Positions 13,865 through 24,181 of a DNA stretch of 64,000 nucleotides are shown here, piece after piece (position 1 is the stretch's first letter; each line of letters starts with the position of its first letter). The notes under the pieces are model-generated. The model was not told where the DNA came from. It did no database searches and saw only the letters and a list, made by a program, of their open reading frames with translations. The stretch is from Bacteroidales bacterium (GTDB lineage Bacteria; Bacteroidota; Bacteroidia; Bacteroidales; P3), in contig JAFSQF010000008.1 in the NCBI GenBank assembly GCA_017446745.1, positions 34,406 through 98,405 of the forward strand. Direction: 5' to 3'. The translations under genes and the position numbers were made by a program.

Positions 13865-16723
13865 TTAGCTCTTTTTTGTGTGTTTTGTGGCGTTAAGTTC
13901 TTCGGCGAGGTATTGGCCTGTGAAGTTGTCTTTTTTCTTTGCCAGTTGTTCCGGAGTGCCTGCAAAAACCACTTCGCCGCCTTTCACACCGCCGTCGGGT
14001 CCGATGTCTATTATCCAGTCGGCTACCTTGATGACATCCATGTTGTGCTCGATGACGAGGACGGTATTGCCCTTGTCTACCAACTTTTCAAGCACTTCAA
14101 GCAGCACGCGGATGTCCTCGAAATGCAAGCCCGTGGTGGGCTCGTCGAGTATATAGAGGGTGTTGCCTGTGTCGGTCTTCGCGAGCTCTGTGGCCAGTTT
14201 TATGCGCTGTGCCTCGCCGCCGCTCAGGGTTGTGGAGGGCTGCCCAAGGGTTATATATCCCAAGCCCACATCCTTCACAGACTGTAGTTTGCGTGCAATC
14301 TTCGGATAAGGCTGGAAGAACTCCACGGCTTCGTTTATGGTCATATCGAGCACGTCGGATATCGACTTGCCTTTGTAGCGTATCTCAAGGGTCTCGCGAT
14401 TGTAGCGTTTGCCGTTGCATACCTCGCAGTTGATGTAGACGTCGGGCAGGAAGTTCATCTCAATGGTGCGCATCCCGGCGCCTTTGCATACCTCGCAGCG
14501 TCCTCCGCTGACGTTGAACGAGAAGCGGCCGGGCTTGTAGCCCCTGATCTTGGCACTGGGAAGCTGGGCGAAGAGCTGACGGATGTCGTCGAAAATGCCC
14601 ACGTAGGTGGCTGGATTAGAGCGCGGCGTGCGTCCGATGGGGGCCTGGTCTATCTCTATCACCTTGTCGATATTCTCAATGCCATTGATGTTGCGGTAGG
14701 GGAGAGGGCGTTTCTGAGCGTGGTAGAAATGTTGGTTCAGAATGGGGTGCAGCGTCTCGTTGATGAGCGAGGACTTGCCGCTGCCACTAACGCCGGTGAC
14801 GCATACGAAGAGCCCCAAGGGCAGGTCGAGGGTGGCGTCTTTTAGGTTGTTGCCGCTGGCACCCTCAAGGATGAGGTGCTTGCGTCCTTTCGCGCTGCGA
14901 CGTTTGGGAATGTCGATGTCGCGGCGACGGCTCAGGTAGTCGCATGTCAGCGTTTTGTTCTCCAAGAATTTGTCGCGAGGGCCGGCGGCCACCACTTTGC
15001 CGCCGCGCAGGCCGGCTCCTGGCCCGATGTCGACTATGTAGTCGGCACTAAGTATCATGTCGCGGTCGTGCTCCACCACGATGACGCTGTTGCCGAGGTC
15101 GCGCAGCTCTTTCAGTGCATCGATAAGGCGACGGTTGTCGCGCTGGTGCAGCCCTATGGAAGGCTCGTCGAGAATATAAAGCACGTTGACGAGCCGGGCA
15201 CCTATCTGAGTGGCGAGCCGTATGCGTTGCGATTCGCCGCCGCTCAGGGTCTTTGAGCTGCGGTTGAGGGAAAGGTATCCCACACCGACGTTGATGAGGA
15301 ATTGGGTCCGAGAGATGATTTCGCGCAGTATTTCGTGTGCCACCTCGCGCCGCTTGGGTTCCAACCTCTCCTCCAGGTCTGTGGCCCATGCAAGGAATTC
15401 GGTGAGGTTCATCGATGCCACCTCTCCTATGTGTTTGCCGTCGATGCGGAAGCAAAGAGATTCAGGGCGCAGGCGATAGCCCTGACAATGAGGACATGGG
15501 ACGGTGTTCATGAAACTTGCCGCCCATTTCTGCAGCGATGCCGGCTGCTCGTCGGTGCTCATCTCGGCGATGTAGTTGGCGATGCCCGGGAATCCACCCC
15601 GGTAGCCGGTGTCAGGGTCGCCACCGATGCCCATATAGTCGCTCGTGCCGTACAGGATGGCGTTCATCGCCTCGTCGCTGATGTCGCCGAGGGGGTCGTC
15701 GAGGGAGAAGTGGTACCGGAGGGATAGGTTCTCCAGCTGCCGGTAGAGGTAGTTGGTTGGGGAGTATTTGCCCAGGACGTCGAGGCCGCCCTGGCGGATG
15801 CTTTTCGTGGGGTCGGGAATAATCTTATGAATGTCGATCTCAGAAATTTCGCCCAGGCCGTTGCAGTGGGGGCAGGCTCCGTAGGGCGAGTTGAACGAGA
15901 ACGTGTTGGGCTCTGGCTCGGGGTATGATATGCCGGTGTCGGGATCCATGAGCATACGGCTGAAATAGCGTGGCTTAGGAGCCTCTTGGGCTCCTGATTT
16001 CAGATCTTGAACGTTCTCAAGAATCATCAGCATCCCTTTCCCTTGCCGGAAAGCGTTTTTGACGGCCTCTTCCAGTCGACGTGTGTTTTTCTCGTTGACG
16101 CGCACGCGGTCGATGACGAGCTCTATGTCGTGTGTCTTGTAGCGGTCCACCTGCATGTTGTAGGTGATTTCTCGAATATCGCCGTCGACGCGCACCCGGA
16201 GGTAGCCTTTCTTCGCCACCTGCTGGAAAAGCTCGCGGTAGTGCCCCTTGCGGCTTCGCACCAACGGAGCAAGCACCAGGATGTCTTTGTCGGCGAAGTC
16301 GGTAGTGATAATGTCAAGAATCTGTTTCTCGGTATAGTGCACCATCTTCTTGCCGCTGACGTGAGAAAAGGCATCGGCGGTGCGAGCGAAGAGCAGACGT
16401 GCAAAGTCGTAGATTTCTGTGATGGTCCCCACGGTGGAGCGTGGGTTCTTGTTGGTGGTCTTCTGTTCGATGCTGATGACGGGGCTGAGGCCGTTGATGC
16501 TGTCGACATCGGGCCGCTCCATATTGCCGATGAAATGGCGGGCGTAGGCCGAAAAAGTCTCCATATAACGCCGCTGACCTTCGGCGTAGATGGTGTCGAA
16601 GGCCAGAGAGGATTTGCCGCTGCCGCTGAGGCCAGTGAAGACCACCAGCTGGTTGCGCGGCAGGTCGAGGTCGATGTTCTGTAGGTTATGTTCGCGTGCT
16701 CCGAGTATTTCGAGTTTCGACAT
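13865..16723 (-). CDS. uvrA: Excinuclease ABC subunit A
   Basis: This 952-residue protein is the damage-sensing ATPase of nucleotide excision repair, loading UvrB onto lesions. Both ABC modules are complete: Walker [15 protein letters not shown] near residue 31 and [15 protein letters not shown] near 650, signatures [12 protein letters not shown] and [12 protein letters not shown], and Walker B/D-loop [13 protein letters not shown] and [13 protein letters not shown]. Zinc-binding pairs CPHC (twice) and CEVC (twice) are present. The length is normal for the family. It lies 93 bp downstream of the lytic transglycosylase gene on the same strand and may be read from the bamD-rpoZ-coaBC run. A small inverted repeat near 13838-13852 could act as a weak terminator. 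Confidence 0.98.
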   Translation of the reverse strand: MSKLEILGAREHNLQNIDLDLPRNQLVVFTGLSGSGKSSLAFDTIYAEGQRRYMETFSAYARHFIGNMERPDVDSINGLSPVISIEQKTTNKNPRSTVGTITEIYDFARLLFARTADAFSHVSGKKMVHYTEKQILDIITTDFADKDILVLAPLVRSRKGHYRELFQQVAKKGYLRVRVDGDIREITYNMQVDRYKTHDIELVIDRVRVNEKNTRRLEEAVKNAFRQGKGMLMILENVQDLKSGAQEAPKPRYFSRMLMDPDTGISYPEPEPNTFSFNSPYGACPHCNGLGEISEIDIHKIIPDPTKSIRQGGLDVLGKYSPTNYLYRQLENLSLRYHFSLDDPLGDISDEAMNAILYGTSDYMGIGGDPDTGYRGGFPGIANYIAEMSTDEQPASLQKWAASFMNTVPCPHCQGYRLRPESLCFRIDGKHIGEVASMNLTEFLAWATDLEERLEPKRREVAHEILREIISRTQFLINVGVGYLSLNRSSKTLSGGESQRIRLATQIGARLVNVLYILDEPSIGLHQRDNRRLIDALKELRDLGNSVIVVEHDRDMILSADYIVDIGPGAGLRGGKVVAAGPRDKFLENKTLTCDYLSRRRDIDIPKRRSAKGRKHLILEGASGNNLKDATLDLPLGLFVCVTGVSGSGKSSLINETLHPILNQHFYHAQKRPLPYRNINGIENIDKVIEIDQAPIGRTPRSNPATYVGIFDDIRQLFAQLPSAKIRGYKPGRFSFNVSGGRCEVCKGAGMRTIEMNFLPDVYINCEVCNGKRYNRETLEIRYKGKSISDVLDMTINEAVEFFQPYPKIARKLQSVKDVGLGYITLGQPSTTLSGGEAQRIKLATELAKTDTGNTLYILDEPTTGLHFEDIRVLLEVLEKLVDKGNTVLVIEHNMDVIKVADWIIDIGPDGGVKGGEVVFAGTPEQLAKKKDNFTGQYLAEELNATKHTKKS

Positions 16724-16816
16724 TATTCAAATTGAGAGTTGAGAGTTCGTTTTTTGTTGACACGTCGCGGCAGCGGTAGGCGTTCTGTTGGTGGTTTGCT
16801 GCGGCCGGTTCTCCGT

Positions 16817-17806
16817 TCACATTCTCACGATGAAATCGTTGCCTTTGTCGCGGCCGGTAAGGATTTTTTTCAGGCTTGTGCCGTCCGCGGAGGGCAGCTC
16901 AAGGGTGTAGGTGCGTTTCTGCTTGTTGGTCAGTTTCTCGGTGGTAATCCATGGGTTGTACTGCCGCAGCATTTTGTAGGTGGTGCCGTTTTCTTTTGCG
17001 AAGGCGTAGAGGTCTACGTTCTGACCGCTGAGCGGTACTTTGCGGGTGGGCAGGGTGGGGTAGAGGTCGCCCGGCAGCAGGAAGAAGCCATAGTCCTGGG
17101 GGTGCTGCATAATCTGCTTGACGGCGAGGATGCGGTAAACGTAGCGCGAGGTCTCGGCGTTGAGGCGTGTGTCGTAGTAGCTTGCCACGCTTTGTTTTGT
17201 CATGTTGCGGCTTAGCCCGCCCTCGCCGCAGTTGTAGGCTGCCGCCGCTGCCGTCCAGCTCCCGAGGTGCTTGTAGAGGTCTTTCAGGAATCGGCAGGCT
17301 GCCTCGGTGGCTGCCTCGAGGTTGTTGCGCATGTCTATCTCGTCGTTGATTTCAAGCCCGTAGTTCTGTCCCGTGCTTTTCATGAATTGCCAGAACCCCT
17401 GTGCTTTTGCTGGCGACGTGGCGTTGGTGAGGCCGCTTTCTATCACGCAGAGGTATTTGAAGTCGGCGGGGACGCCGTTTTTCTTGAGGATGGCCTCGAT
17501 GATGGGGAAATAGCGGTGGGCGCGCTTGAAGTAGAGCAGGGTGCTGGTGTGGCCGAAGGTGTTGACAATCATCTCGCGGTCGAGGGCTTCGCGCACGTAG
17601 AAGAGGTCGAGGGGCACCGGCTCGCCGGCGAAACTCATCGTGTCGGGTATCGTCGGGGAATAAATGCGGGGGTTGTAGTGCTGTGTGCGCTGCCTGGCGG
17701 CAAGGCTATAAGCCTCCGCGGTATCCTTTGGCACGGCAAAAACGAAGGCCACCATCACAATGGCCACCACGGAAAGTATCAGGGCTATGGTGCTCTTGCT
17801 TTTCAT
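16817..17806 (-). CDS. Membrane-bound lytic murein transglycosylase with SLT and LysM-like regions
   Basis: I start at ATG 17806 (MKSKSTIALILSVV), which gives a 329-residue protein with an N-terminal signal-anchor; the longer upstream frame lacks a signal and seems fortuitous. The SLT (GH23) domain spans about residues 75-230, with the catalytic Glu in CVIESGLTN and the conserved AQGFWQFMKSTGQNYGL and AAAAAYNCGEGGL motifs. A LysM-like C-terminal region (VDLYAFAKENGTTYKMLRQY) would bind peptidoglycan. Such enzymes cleave glycan strands to 1,6-anhydro ends in the periplasm during wall remodelling. It sits between coaBC and uvrA on one strand. Confidence 0.88.
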   Translation of the reverse strand: MKSKSTIALILSVVAIVMVAFVFAVPKDTAEAYSLAARQRTQHYNPRIYSPTIPDTMSFAGEPVPLDLFYVREALDREMIVNTFGHTSTLLYFKRAHRYFPIIEAILKKNGVPADFKYLCVIESGLTNATSPAKAQGFWQFMKSTGQNYGLEINDEIDMRNNLEAATEAACRFLKDLYKHLGSWTAAAAAYNCGEGGLSRNMTKQSVASYYDTRLNAETSRYVYRILAVKQIMQHPQDYGFFLLPGDLYPTLPTRKVPLSGQNVDLYAFAKENGTTYKMLRQYNPWITTEKLTNKQKRTYTLELPSADGTSLKKILTGRDKGNDFIVRM

Positions 17807-17920
17807 TACACTCTTCTTTATTGTTTGTCTACACTCTCTTGCTGGGTTAATCTGCTGGTTTGTAACTGACGATAAGACAAAATGTTCGGCAACCCAATGT
17901 CGTCGCTTGCCGTTCAACTT

Positions 17921-19138
17921 TCACGTCAAAAGGTCTGCAACATCTTTGGCCACTTCTTTCTTCGTTTTCAGCGTGCCGGTTTTCAGCGTGCCGTCGCGAC
18001 CGATGATGGTGACTTTGTTGGTGTCGTGTCCGAAGCCGGCTCCGGGGTCGTTAAGCGAGTTGAGGACTATGAAGTCAAGGTTCTTGCGCTCAAGTTTTGA
18101 CTGTGCGTTCTGCAACTCGTTGTCGGTCTCGAGGGCGAAGCCGATTAGCCGTTGCCCATCCCGTTTCATTTTCCCTAAAGTGGCAAGGATGTCGGGGTTC
18201 TGCACCAGGTGAATGGTGAGGCCATCGTGGTCGTTCTGTTTTTTCAGTTTGTTGGGTGCCGTGTGCTCGGGGCGGAAGTCGGCCACAGCGGCACTTAGGA
18301 TGGCAGCCTGGCACGAGGGGAAATAAGATGTGGCGGCATCATACATTTCGCGTGCCGATTCAACGTCGATTCTCTTGATGCCAGGATGGGCTGTTGCGAG
18401 ATGGGTTGGCCCAGTCACAAGGATGACTTCATTGCCGCGCGAGGCAAGCTCTTCGGCGATGGCAAAGCCCATTTTGCCTGTCGAGAAATTGCCGATGAAC
18501 CTGACGGCATCGATGCGCTCGTAGGTGGGGCCGGCGGTGATGAGGATTCTACGGCCTCCGGCTTTTGGCCCGCCGGAATTTTCGCCTGCCTGCCCGTCGG
18601 AATATCTTATTATTTGCCGTACAATCTCTTCTGGCTCGGCCATGCGTCCGTTGCCTGTGGCTCCGCAGGCCAGTTCCCCGCTCTCGCTCTCTATGATCCT
18701 CACTCCGTCGTTGCGCAGCGTGTTGAGGTTGCGTTGCAGCGCGGGGCTTTCGAGCATCTGCGTGTTCATGGCCGGACAGACAAACAGGCTCTTGCGAAAC
18801 GAGAGGAGCAGGGTGGAGAGGGCATCGTCGGCTATGCCGCAGGCCATTTTGCCTATGACATTGGCCGAGGCCGGGGCCACCACAAGCATGTCGCCCCAGT
18901 CTTTCAACGATATATGTTCGGTGCTGTGCTTGTTGGCGCGCGAGAAGAGGTCGCAGTATACGGTGTTGTTCGATACGGTTTCGAGGGTGAGCGTGGTGAC
19001 AAATTGCAGTGCGTGCTCGGTGACGGCGCACCGCACCTCGGCGCCGGCTTTCACCAGCAGGCGCACCAGCATGGGCGTTTTGTAGGCTGCTATGCCACCC
19101 GTAACACCTATAATAATATGTTTACCTTTCAGCGGCAT
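17921..19138 (-). CDS. coaBC: Bifunctional phosphopantothenoylcysteine decarboxylase / phosphopantothenate-cysteine ligase
   Basis: This 405-residue fusion catalyses two successive steps of coenzyme A synthesis. The N-terminal flavoprotein (CoaC) domain shows IGVTGGIAAYKTP, the active-site His region EHISLKDWGD, APASANVIGKMACGIADD and the PAMNTQML clamp motif. The C-terminal ligase (CoaB) has ITAGPTYERIDAVRFI, NFSTGKMGFAIAEE and the KLKK/NPDIL region. The length is normal. It follows rpoZ by 12 bp, a bamD-rpoZ-coaBC order familiar in Bacteroidales. Confidence 0.97.
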   Translation of the reverse strand: MPLKGKHIIIGVTGGIAAYKTPMLVRLLVKAGAEVRCAVTEHALQFVTTLTLETVSNNTVYCDLFSRANKHSTEHISLKDWGDMLVVAPASANVIGKMACGIADDALSTLLLSFRKSLFVCPAMNTQMLESPALQRNLNTLRNDGVRIIESESGELACGATGNGRMAEPEEIVRQIIRYSDGQAGENSGGPKAGGRRILITAGPTYERIDAVRFIGNFSTGKMGFAIAEELASRGNEVILVTGPTHLATAHPGIKRIDVESAREMYDAATSYFPSCQAAILSAAVADFRPEHTAPNKLKKQNDHDGLTIHLVQNPDILATLGKMKRDGQRLIGFALETDNELQNAQSKLERKNLDFIVLNSLNDPGAGFGHDTNKVTIIGRDGTLKTGTLKTKKEVAKDVADLLT

Positions 19139-19150
19139 CGTGGCGTTGAA

Positions 19151-19531
19151 TTAGGCATTGCCCTCAGCGATGGCTTCGTTCTCCATGGCCTCGAGGCGTT
19201 GCATGTTCTGGTCCTCCTTGGCGGGATTGCGGTAGTAAATCTCGTCGTTCAGGTATTCCTGGGTGGCCTGGAGTGTGGGTTTTGGCATCTGCTCATAGTG
19301 GCGCACCACCTCGATTTGCTCGCGGTTCTCGTAAATCTCGTCCATCGTGTCTATGCCGGACGAGAATTCCTCTATCTTTTTGTGAAGCTCGCGCTTCATA
19401 TCGCTGGCTATTTGGTTGCTGCGCTTTGAAAGGATGGCCACGGTCTCATAGATGTTGTCGGTCCCTTTGCTGAAATCAGCGGTGTTGCGCGTAATAGTAG
19501 TGTTGATGGGTCTTTGCTTCTTTGTTTCCAT
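19151..19531 (-). CDS. rpoZ: RNA polymerase omega subunit (Bacteroidetes type)
   Basis: I choose ATG 19531 (METKKQRPINTTITRN), giving 126 residues; an upstream in-frame extension to 19666 has no family features. The core TDNIYETVAILSKRSNQIAS matches the Rpb6/omega fold used by Bacteroidetes, with a long acidic C-terminal tail. Omega assists assembly of the beta' subunit. The gene lies between bamD (62-bp gap) and coaBC (12-bp gap), the usual context in this order, which strengthens the call. Confidence 0.88.
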   Translation of the reverse strand: METKKQRPINTTITRNTADFSKGTDNIYETVAILSKRSNQIASDMKRELHKKIEEFSSGIDTMDEIYENREQIEVVRHYEQMPKPTLQATQEYLNDEIYYRNPAKEDQNMQRLEAMENEAIAEGNA

Positions 19532-19593
19532 TGCTATATGATGTGGTTTTATTGTTTGCTTTTTAGTGTTTTCGACGATTATGCTTGTCGCCT

Positions 19594-20415
19594 CTACTGT
19601 AGCGTTGTTTCCAAACCCTCCATGACGCTGAGGCGTCTGCGGCTGTCGGTGTATATCGTTTGGCATTCCGACAGGTGTTTGGAGTCTTTGAAGGTGGTGG
19701 CGAACTTGTCGAAGTTGTTGATTACCTGCTGTAGGCGTTCCTTCATTTTGTCTTCGCGGCTGTTGATGGCGTACTCATAGCCGGATTTGATGATGTAGTA
19801 CATGGCTTCTTCGCGGTAGGGAGAGTCGGGGTATTCGCTGAGGAAGTTGTTGAGCGATACCACGGCGGCACGGTACGATTCCGTCCTATAGTAGCCAACG
19901 GCTATTTCATAGTCTTTCAGCATCAGCTTGTTGCGGAGCTGGTCAAGGTAGTTGTTCACCTCGGGGATGTGCGTGCTTTGTGGGTAACGCTCGGCGAACT
20001 GCTCGAGGTCGGTGATGGCAGTTTTTGTGGAGCTTTGGTCGAGGGTATGCGCAGGCGAGTCAAGATAGCCGCAGTAGGCGGCCTGGAAGAGAGCCTCCTC
20101 GGCGCGGTCGCTATAGGGATAACGCTTGGAAAAGAGCTTGAACTGATAGGAGGCGTTGTAGTAGTAGCCTCCTTCTTTCATGCAGTGGGCATAGTACCAG
20201 GCTATGTCTTCGGCGTGCTCATTGCCATGGTAATACATGGTGAGGTTCTCGAAAAGCTGGCGGGCGCGCGTGTAACGCTTTTCGTTGTAGAAACCCACTG
20301 CAGCGTTGAACTTGGCTTCGTTATCAGTGCTTTTAAGCAATTTGTCGCTACTGTTGCAGCTGCATAAAAAACTGATAATTACAATAGTTAATATAGTTTT
20401 TGCGGTTTTCTTCAT
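19594..20415 (-). CDS. bamD: Outer-membrane assembly lipoprotein BamD
   Basis: Starting at ATG 20415 the protein has 273 residues, a lipoprotein signal (ILTIVIISFLCSC) and TPR-like repeats throughout (AVGFYNEKRYTRARQLFENL; AVGYYRTESYRAAVVSLNNF). BamD is the essential partner of BamA in folding beta-barrel proteins into the outer membrane. A TACTTTTG box (20422-20429) ends only 6 bases before the ATG, implying an almost leaderless message. It is the first gene of the bamD-rpoZ-coaBC run. Confidence 0.9.
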   Translation of the reverse strand: MKKTAKTILTIVIISFLCSCNSSDKLLKSTDNEAKFNAAVGFYNEKRYTRARQLFENLTMYYHGNEHAEDIAWYYAHCMKEGGYYYNASYQFKLFSKRYPYSDRAEEALFQAAYCGYLDSPAHTLDQSSTKTAITDLEQFAERYPQSTHIPEVNNYLDQLRNKLMLKDYEIAVGYYRTESYRAAVVSLNNFLSEYPDSPYREEAMYYIIKSGYEYAINSREDKMKERLQQVINNFDKFATTFKDSKHLSECQTIYTDSRRRLSVMEGLETTLQ

Positions 20416-20421
20416 GGAGTG

Positions 20422-20429
20422 CAAAAGTA
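20422..20429 (-). promoter_or_regulatory. -7 element of bamD abutting the start codon
   Basis: TACTTTTG on the minus strand is a perfect TAnnTTTG, leaving about 6 bases before ATG 20415. The -33 element is weak. Confidence 0.55.
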
Positions 20430-20549
20430 CATAAATAATTTCAATATCTCGGCATTAAGATGCGAAATAATAAACGCACCGTTTCTTTTTTTATTGTATC
20501 GTCATGTGGTAAAAATAGTGCCCGGCGAATTGGGGCTGTGAAATATTAT

Positions 20550-20580
20550 TTTGTCCAATATGAAAAAAAGTGTACTTTTG
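20550..20580 (+). promoter_or_regulatory. guaA promoter
   Basis: TTTG (20550-20553) and TACTTTTG (20573-20580) have an ideal 19-bp spacer. The guaA ATG follows 22 bases downstream. Confidence 0.7.
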
Positions 20581-20602
20581 TTTCGTATTTTAACGCTAAA
20601 AA

Positions 20603-22129
20603 ATGGACAAGATAATCGTCTTAGACTTTGGTTCTCAGTACACTCAATTGATTGCGCGTAAAGTTCGTGAACTCAACATTTATTGCGAAATACATCCTTT
20701 CAACAAGCTTCCGGACTTGGGAAACGATGTGAAAGGAGTGATTTTTTCCGGTAGTCCCTTTTCATGTAATGCTCCCGATGCTCCGGTGCCTGATATGAGT
20801 GGCATCAAGGGGCGTCTTCCGTTGTTGGCCGTGTGCTATGGTGCCCAATACCTGGCGAAGTGGGGCGGCGGTAGCGTAGAGCAGTCGGGCACTCGCGAAT
20901 ATGGACGGGCCAACCTGAGATGGGTGGACAACTCGTCACCGCTGATGAAAGATATTCCTGTAGGTTCTCAGGTGTGGATGAGCCACGGCGACACCATCCA
21001 GTCTATACCCGCCAACTACCGTTGCATCTGCTCTACCGACAACGTTCAATATGCGGGCTATCAGATTGATGGCGAGGAAACCTACGCCATCCAGTTCCAC
21101 CCCGAGGTGCACCATTCCGTCGATGGACTTACGCTGCTGCGGAACTTTGTTGTTGACATCTGCCATTGCGAACAGACCTGGACCCCCGAGTCGTTCATCG
21201 AACTCACCGTACGCCAGATCCGTGAGCAGGTGGGCGACGACAAGGTTATCCTTGGCCTATCCGGAGGCGTCGATTCCTCGGTGGCTGCCGTACTGCTCAA
21301 CAAGGCTATCGGACACAACCTCCATTGCATTTTCGTCGACAATGGCCTCTTGCGTAAGAACGAGTTCCAGAGTGTCCTGGAATCATATAAAGATATGGGG
21401 CTCAACGTTACGGGCGTGGATGCCAAAGACCGTTTCTACGGCGTTTTGGCGGGGGTCACCGACCCCGAGAAGAAGCGTAAAGCCATAGGGAAAACATTTA
21501 TCGATGTCTTCGACGACGCCTCGAAGGAGGTGGCCGATGCCAAATGGTTGGCTCAGGGTACGATCTACCCCGACGTCATAGAGTCCAGCTCTGTGAAAGG
21601 CCCCTCGCAAACTATCAAATCGCACCATAACGTAGGTGGTTTGCCCGACTACATGAAGCTTAAACTCGTCGAGCCCCTACGCAGTCTCTTCAAAGACGAG
21701 GTGCGCCGTGTGGGGCGTCAGCTGGGTATCAAGCAGGAACTGATAGGGCGTCACCCATTCCCGGGTCCCGGATTGGCCATCCGTATCCTTAGCGATGTCA
21801 CCCCCGAGAAGGTGCGCATCCTCCAGGAGGTCGATGATATCTTCGTCCGCGGGTTGCGCGACAACGGCCTCTACGACAAGGTATGGCAAGCCGGAGCCAT
21901 GCTCCTCCCTGTCCAGTCGGTAGGCGTTATGGGCGACGAACGCACCTACGAGAGTGTCGTGGCCCTCAGGGCTGTGGAATCGGTGGACGGCATGACGGCC
22001 GACTGGTCGCATTTGCCTTACGATTTCCTCGCCAAGGTGAGCAATGAGATTATCAACCGCGTAAAGGGCGTGAACCGTGTGGTTTACGATATCAGCTCCA
22101 AGCCACCGGCAACCATCGAATGGGAATAA
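20603..22129 (+). CDS. guaA: GMP synthase (glutamine-hydrolysing)
   Basis: This 508-residue enzyme converts XMP to GMP with ATP and glutamine. The class I glutamine amidotransferase half has the nucleophile Cys78 in [11 protein letters not shown] and the QFHPEVHHS His/Glu pair. The ATP pyrophosphatase half has the PP-loop [16 protein letters not shown], and the C-terminal dimerisation domain ends in the conserved KPPATIEWE. The length is normal. It is transcribed alone from a strong promoter, possibly reading into the next gene 29 bp downstream. Confidence 0.98.
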   Translation: MDKIIVLDFGSQYTQLIARKVRELNIYCEIHPFNKLPDLGNDVKGVIFSGSPFSCNAPDAPVPDMSGIKGRLPLLAVCYGAQYLAKWGGGSVEQSGTREYGRANLRWVDNSSPLMKDIPVGSQVWMSHGDTIQSIPANYRCICSTDNVQYAGYQIDGEETYAIQFHPEVHHSVDGLTLLRNFVVDICHCEQTWTPESFIELTVRQIREQVGDDKVILGLSGGVDSSVAAVLLNKAIGHNLHCIFVDNGLLRKNEFQSVLESYKDMGLNVTGVDAKDRFYGVLAGVTDPEKKRKAIGKTFIDVFDDASKEVADAKWLAQGTIYPDVIESSSVKGPSQTIKSHHNVGGLPDYMKLKLVEPLRSLFKDEVRRVGRQLGIKQELIGRHPFPGPGLAIRILSDVTPEKVRILQEVDDIFVRGLRDNGLYDKVWQAGAMLLPVQSVGVMGDERTYESVVALRAVESVDGMTADWSHLPYDFLAKVSNEIINRVKGVNRVVYDISSKPPATIEWE

Positions 22130-22158
22130 TTAACATCTTTTTTTGATTTGTTTTTGAA

Positions 22159-24174
22159 ATGAAAAGACTGTTCCTGATATTAATGCTGCTGCTTTTTGGC
22201 ATCGTCTCGGCGCAGGGCACGAAGACGGTGGCGGTGAAGGTGTCTAATCAGACGCAGATGCTTAATAATAAGGAATACTATGTACATATTGTTGAGCAGG
22301 GGCAAACGGTCTTTTCAATTGCCAGAGCCTATGGTCTGAAATACTACGACGCTGTCATTAAAACCGATATCCACCTGATGAAGGTCGGCGACACCGTGTG
22401 GCTGCCCAAGAACGATAACAGCGTGGCCGCCGTTATCGCTAATGCCGAGGCGCAGCTGGCTACCGACCGCGTTCATTACATCAAGGTGGATGCCGGGCAG
22501 ACGCTATACAGCATCTCTCGTGAATATGGGCTGACCGTCGACGACCTGGTCGAGGCCAATCCGGAGCTGAAGCATGAACAGCTCAAGGCCGGGCAGATGC
22601 TTAAGATACCCCCAAAGAAAACCAATTCTACCGATAGTGAGGGCCGGAAACCGATGAGCGGAGACCAAAGGACGGAGTCTGAACAAACTCGTGCAGTCCA
22701 GCCTGCTCAGCCTGCCCAGTCTCGTCCCGCTGCAACAAAGCCCTCCGAAACAAAGCCCTCCGAAACTAAGCCTACAGAGACAACAGCCGTCGAGGCCAAG
22801 CCCTCCGAAACCAAGCCTACAGAGGCCAAACCTGTAGAGGCCAAGCCTGTGTCGGATAAGCCAGTACAGGCCAATGCCGTTAATCCGCAAGAATCAACGC
22901 CTGACGCTCGTCTCCCTAAGCCTGTCGTCAATCCTTATCCGTTCGACGAGGTACCGGCCAATTTCCCAACGACACTGGCCAACTATTTTAACTTCACCAC
23001 AACGTCCAATTTCGCCTATCAGGTACGTGACAGGCAAAGCAAAGACAAACTCTACGTGAGCATCGTGATGCCCTTGAACCTTGACAAGATAGAGCAGATA
23101 TCCACATCGAAATTCGATATCGAACAAAGGGGCAAGAAAGAGTATAAGGTGTTCGAGTTTATTCAGTTCTACGAGGGGATCCTTATGGCTCTCGACAAAC
23201 TTCAGCAGCAGGGGGTCAACGTGGTGCTTAATGTGGTAGACCTCAGCTCCGACAGCGACGAAGATGTCGTGAAGGCTTTCAATTCCCACAACGTCGCCAA
23301 TTCCGATTTCATCATTGCCCTTCTTGTGAAGAAGCCCTTCAACAAGCTGGCGCAGCTTGCCAAAGACAACCAGGTCTTTGTCATCAATCCTTTCTCTTCG
23401 AGAATTGACGTGATCAAGAATAATCCTTATGTAGTGAAGTGCATGCCATCGATAGAGGGTACCGTGAAAGGGATGCTTGACATCGTGGCACGTAGGTACA
23501 AGAACGGCAATTTGCTTGTCGTACACTCTACGCCCAAGACGATGAGCCTTAGCGAGAAAGAATACTACGACGAGTTCCAGCGGCAGCTTGAGCTCCGCAA
23601 GGACATTAAGTACACGTTCTTTGACTGGGCTGCCAACGGTAAGCTCGTCAGTACGCTTAAAGGCTACTCCGATAATGTGATAATCAGTATCTACGACCAA
23701 GATAAGAACAAAAATACGGTATACGCCACTACGCTGCTGAACCGGCTCTCGGTATTAACGTCCAATGTGCCGGTTCTGATGACTACAGGCAACTATCTCA
23801 ACGACTTGCCCAATCTTGACTTTGAGCAGCTCCAGCACGTCAGCTATACAAGTGTCACCATGGGCTTTCTGGACTACAACAACGAGCGGCACCGCGACTT
23901 TATCGACACCTATAAAGAGAAATTCCGCACCGAGCCAAATACTCTCTATGCCGGTGTGGCACATGATATTATGCTTTATTTCTGCAGTGCTCTGTGGCAG
24001 AAAGGGGCTGAGTTCTGGCGCAATCCTCAGCAATTCAAAGCCCCCTCGGGCATGCTTTTCCCCTACTCGCTGAAGCAGCCCTCCTCGCTGGGCGGCTACG
24101 AAAACCAGTCGCCCGACATTTACCAGATGCAGAACTTTAAGCTTGTACCTCTCACTAATTCAATAACGCAATAA
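22159..24174 (+). CDS. LysM protein with a periplasmic-binding-like C-terminal domain
   Basis: This 671-residue exported protein has a signal peptide (residues 1-19), two LysM domains (about 40-86, EQGQTVFSIARAYGL; and 106-150, DAGQTLYSISREYGLTVDDL), a repetitive Lys/Pro/Glu/Thr linker (about 185-240; KPSETKPTE-type units), and a C-terminal region of about 380 residues resembling type 1 periplasmic-binding/ABC substrate-binding folds (VSIVMPLNLDKI; GILMALDKLQQQGVNVVLNV). LysM domains anchor proteins to peptidoglycan. The ligand of the C-terminal domain is unknown. It ends 7 bp before lpxC, so it is part of the envelope operon leading to lpxC-lpxA. Confidence 0.85.
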   Translation: MKRLFLILMLLLFGIVSAQGTKTVAVKVSNQTQMLNNKEYYVHIVEQGQTVFSIARAYGLKYYDAVIKTDIHLMKVGDTVWLPKNDNSVAAVIANAEAQLATDRVHYIKVDAGQTLYSISREYGLTVDDLVEANPELKHEQLKAGQMLKIPPKKTNSTDSEGRKPMSGDQRTESEQTRAVQPAQPAQSRPAATKPSETKPSETKPTETTAVEAKPSETKPTEAKPVEAKPVSDKPVQANAVNPQESTPDARLPKPVVNPYPFDEVPANFPTTLANYFNFTTTSNFAYQVRDRQSKDKLYVSIVMPLNLDKIEQISTSKFDIEQRGKKEYKVFEFIQFYEGILMALDKLQQQGVNVVLNVVDLSSDSDEDVVKAFNSHNVANSDFIIALLVKKPFNKLAQLAKDNQVFVINPFSSRIDVIKNNPYVVKCMPSIEGTVKGMLDIVARRYKNGNLLVVHSTPKTMSLSEKEYYDEFQRQLELRKDIKYTFFDWAANGKLVSTLKGYSDNVIISIYDQDKNKNTVYATTLLNRLSVLTSNVPVLMTTGNYLNDLPNLDFEQLQHVSYTSVTMGFLDYNNERHRDFIDTYKEKFRTEPNTLYAGVAHDIMLYFCSALWQKGAEFWRNPQQFKAPSGMLFPYSLKQPSSLGGYENQSPDIYQMQNFKLVPLTNSITQ

Positions 24175-24181
24175 CGTTTTG

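Noticed and set aside
16817-17917. Longer form of the lytic transglycosylase starting at 17917
   Set aside because: The signal-anchor begins exactly at ATG 17806; the extra 37 residues precede it and would hide the signal.
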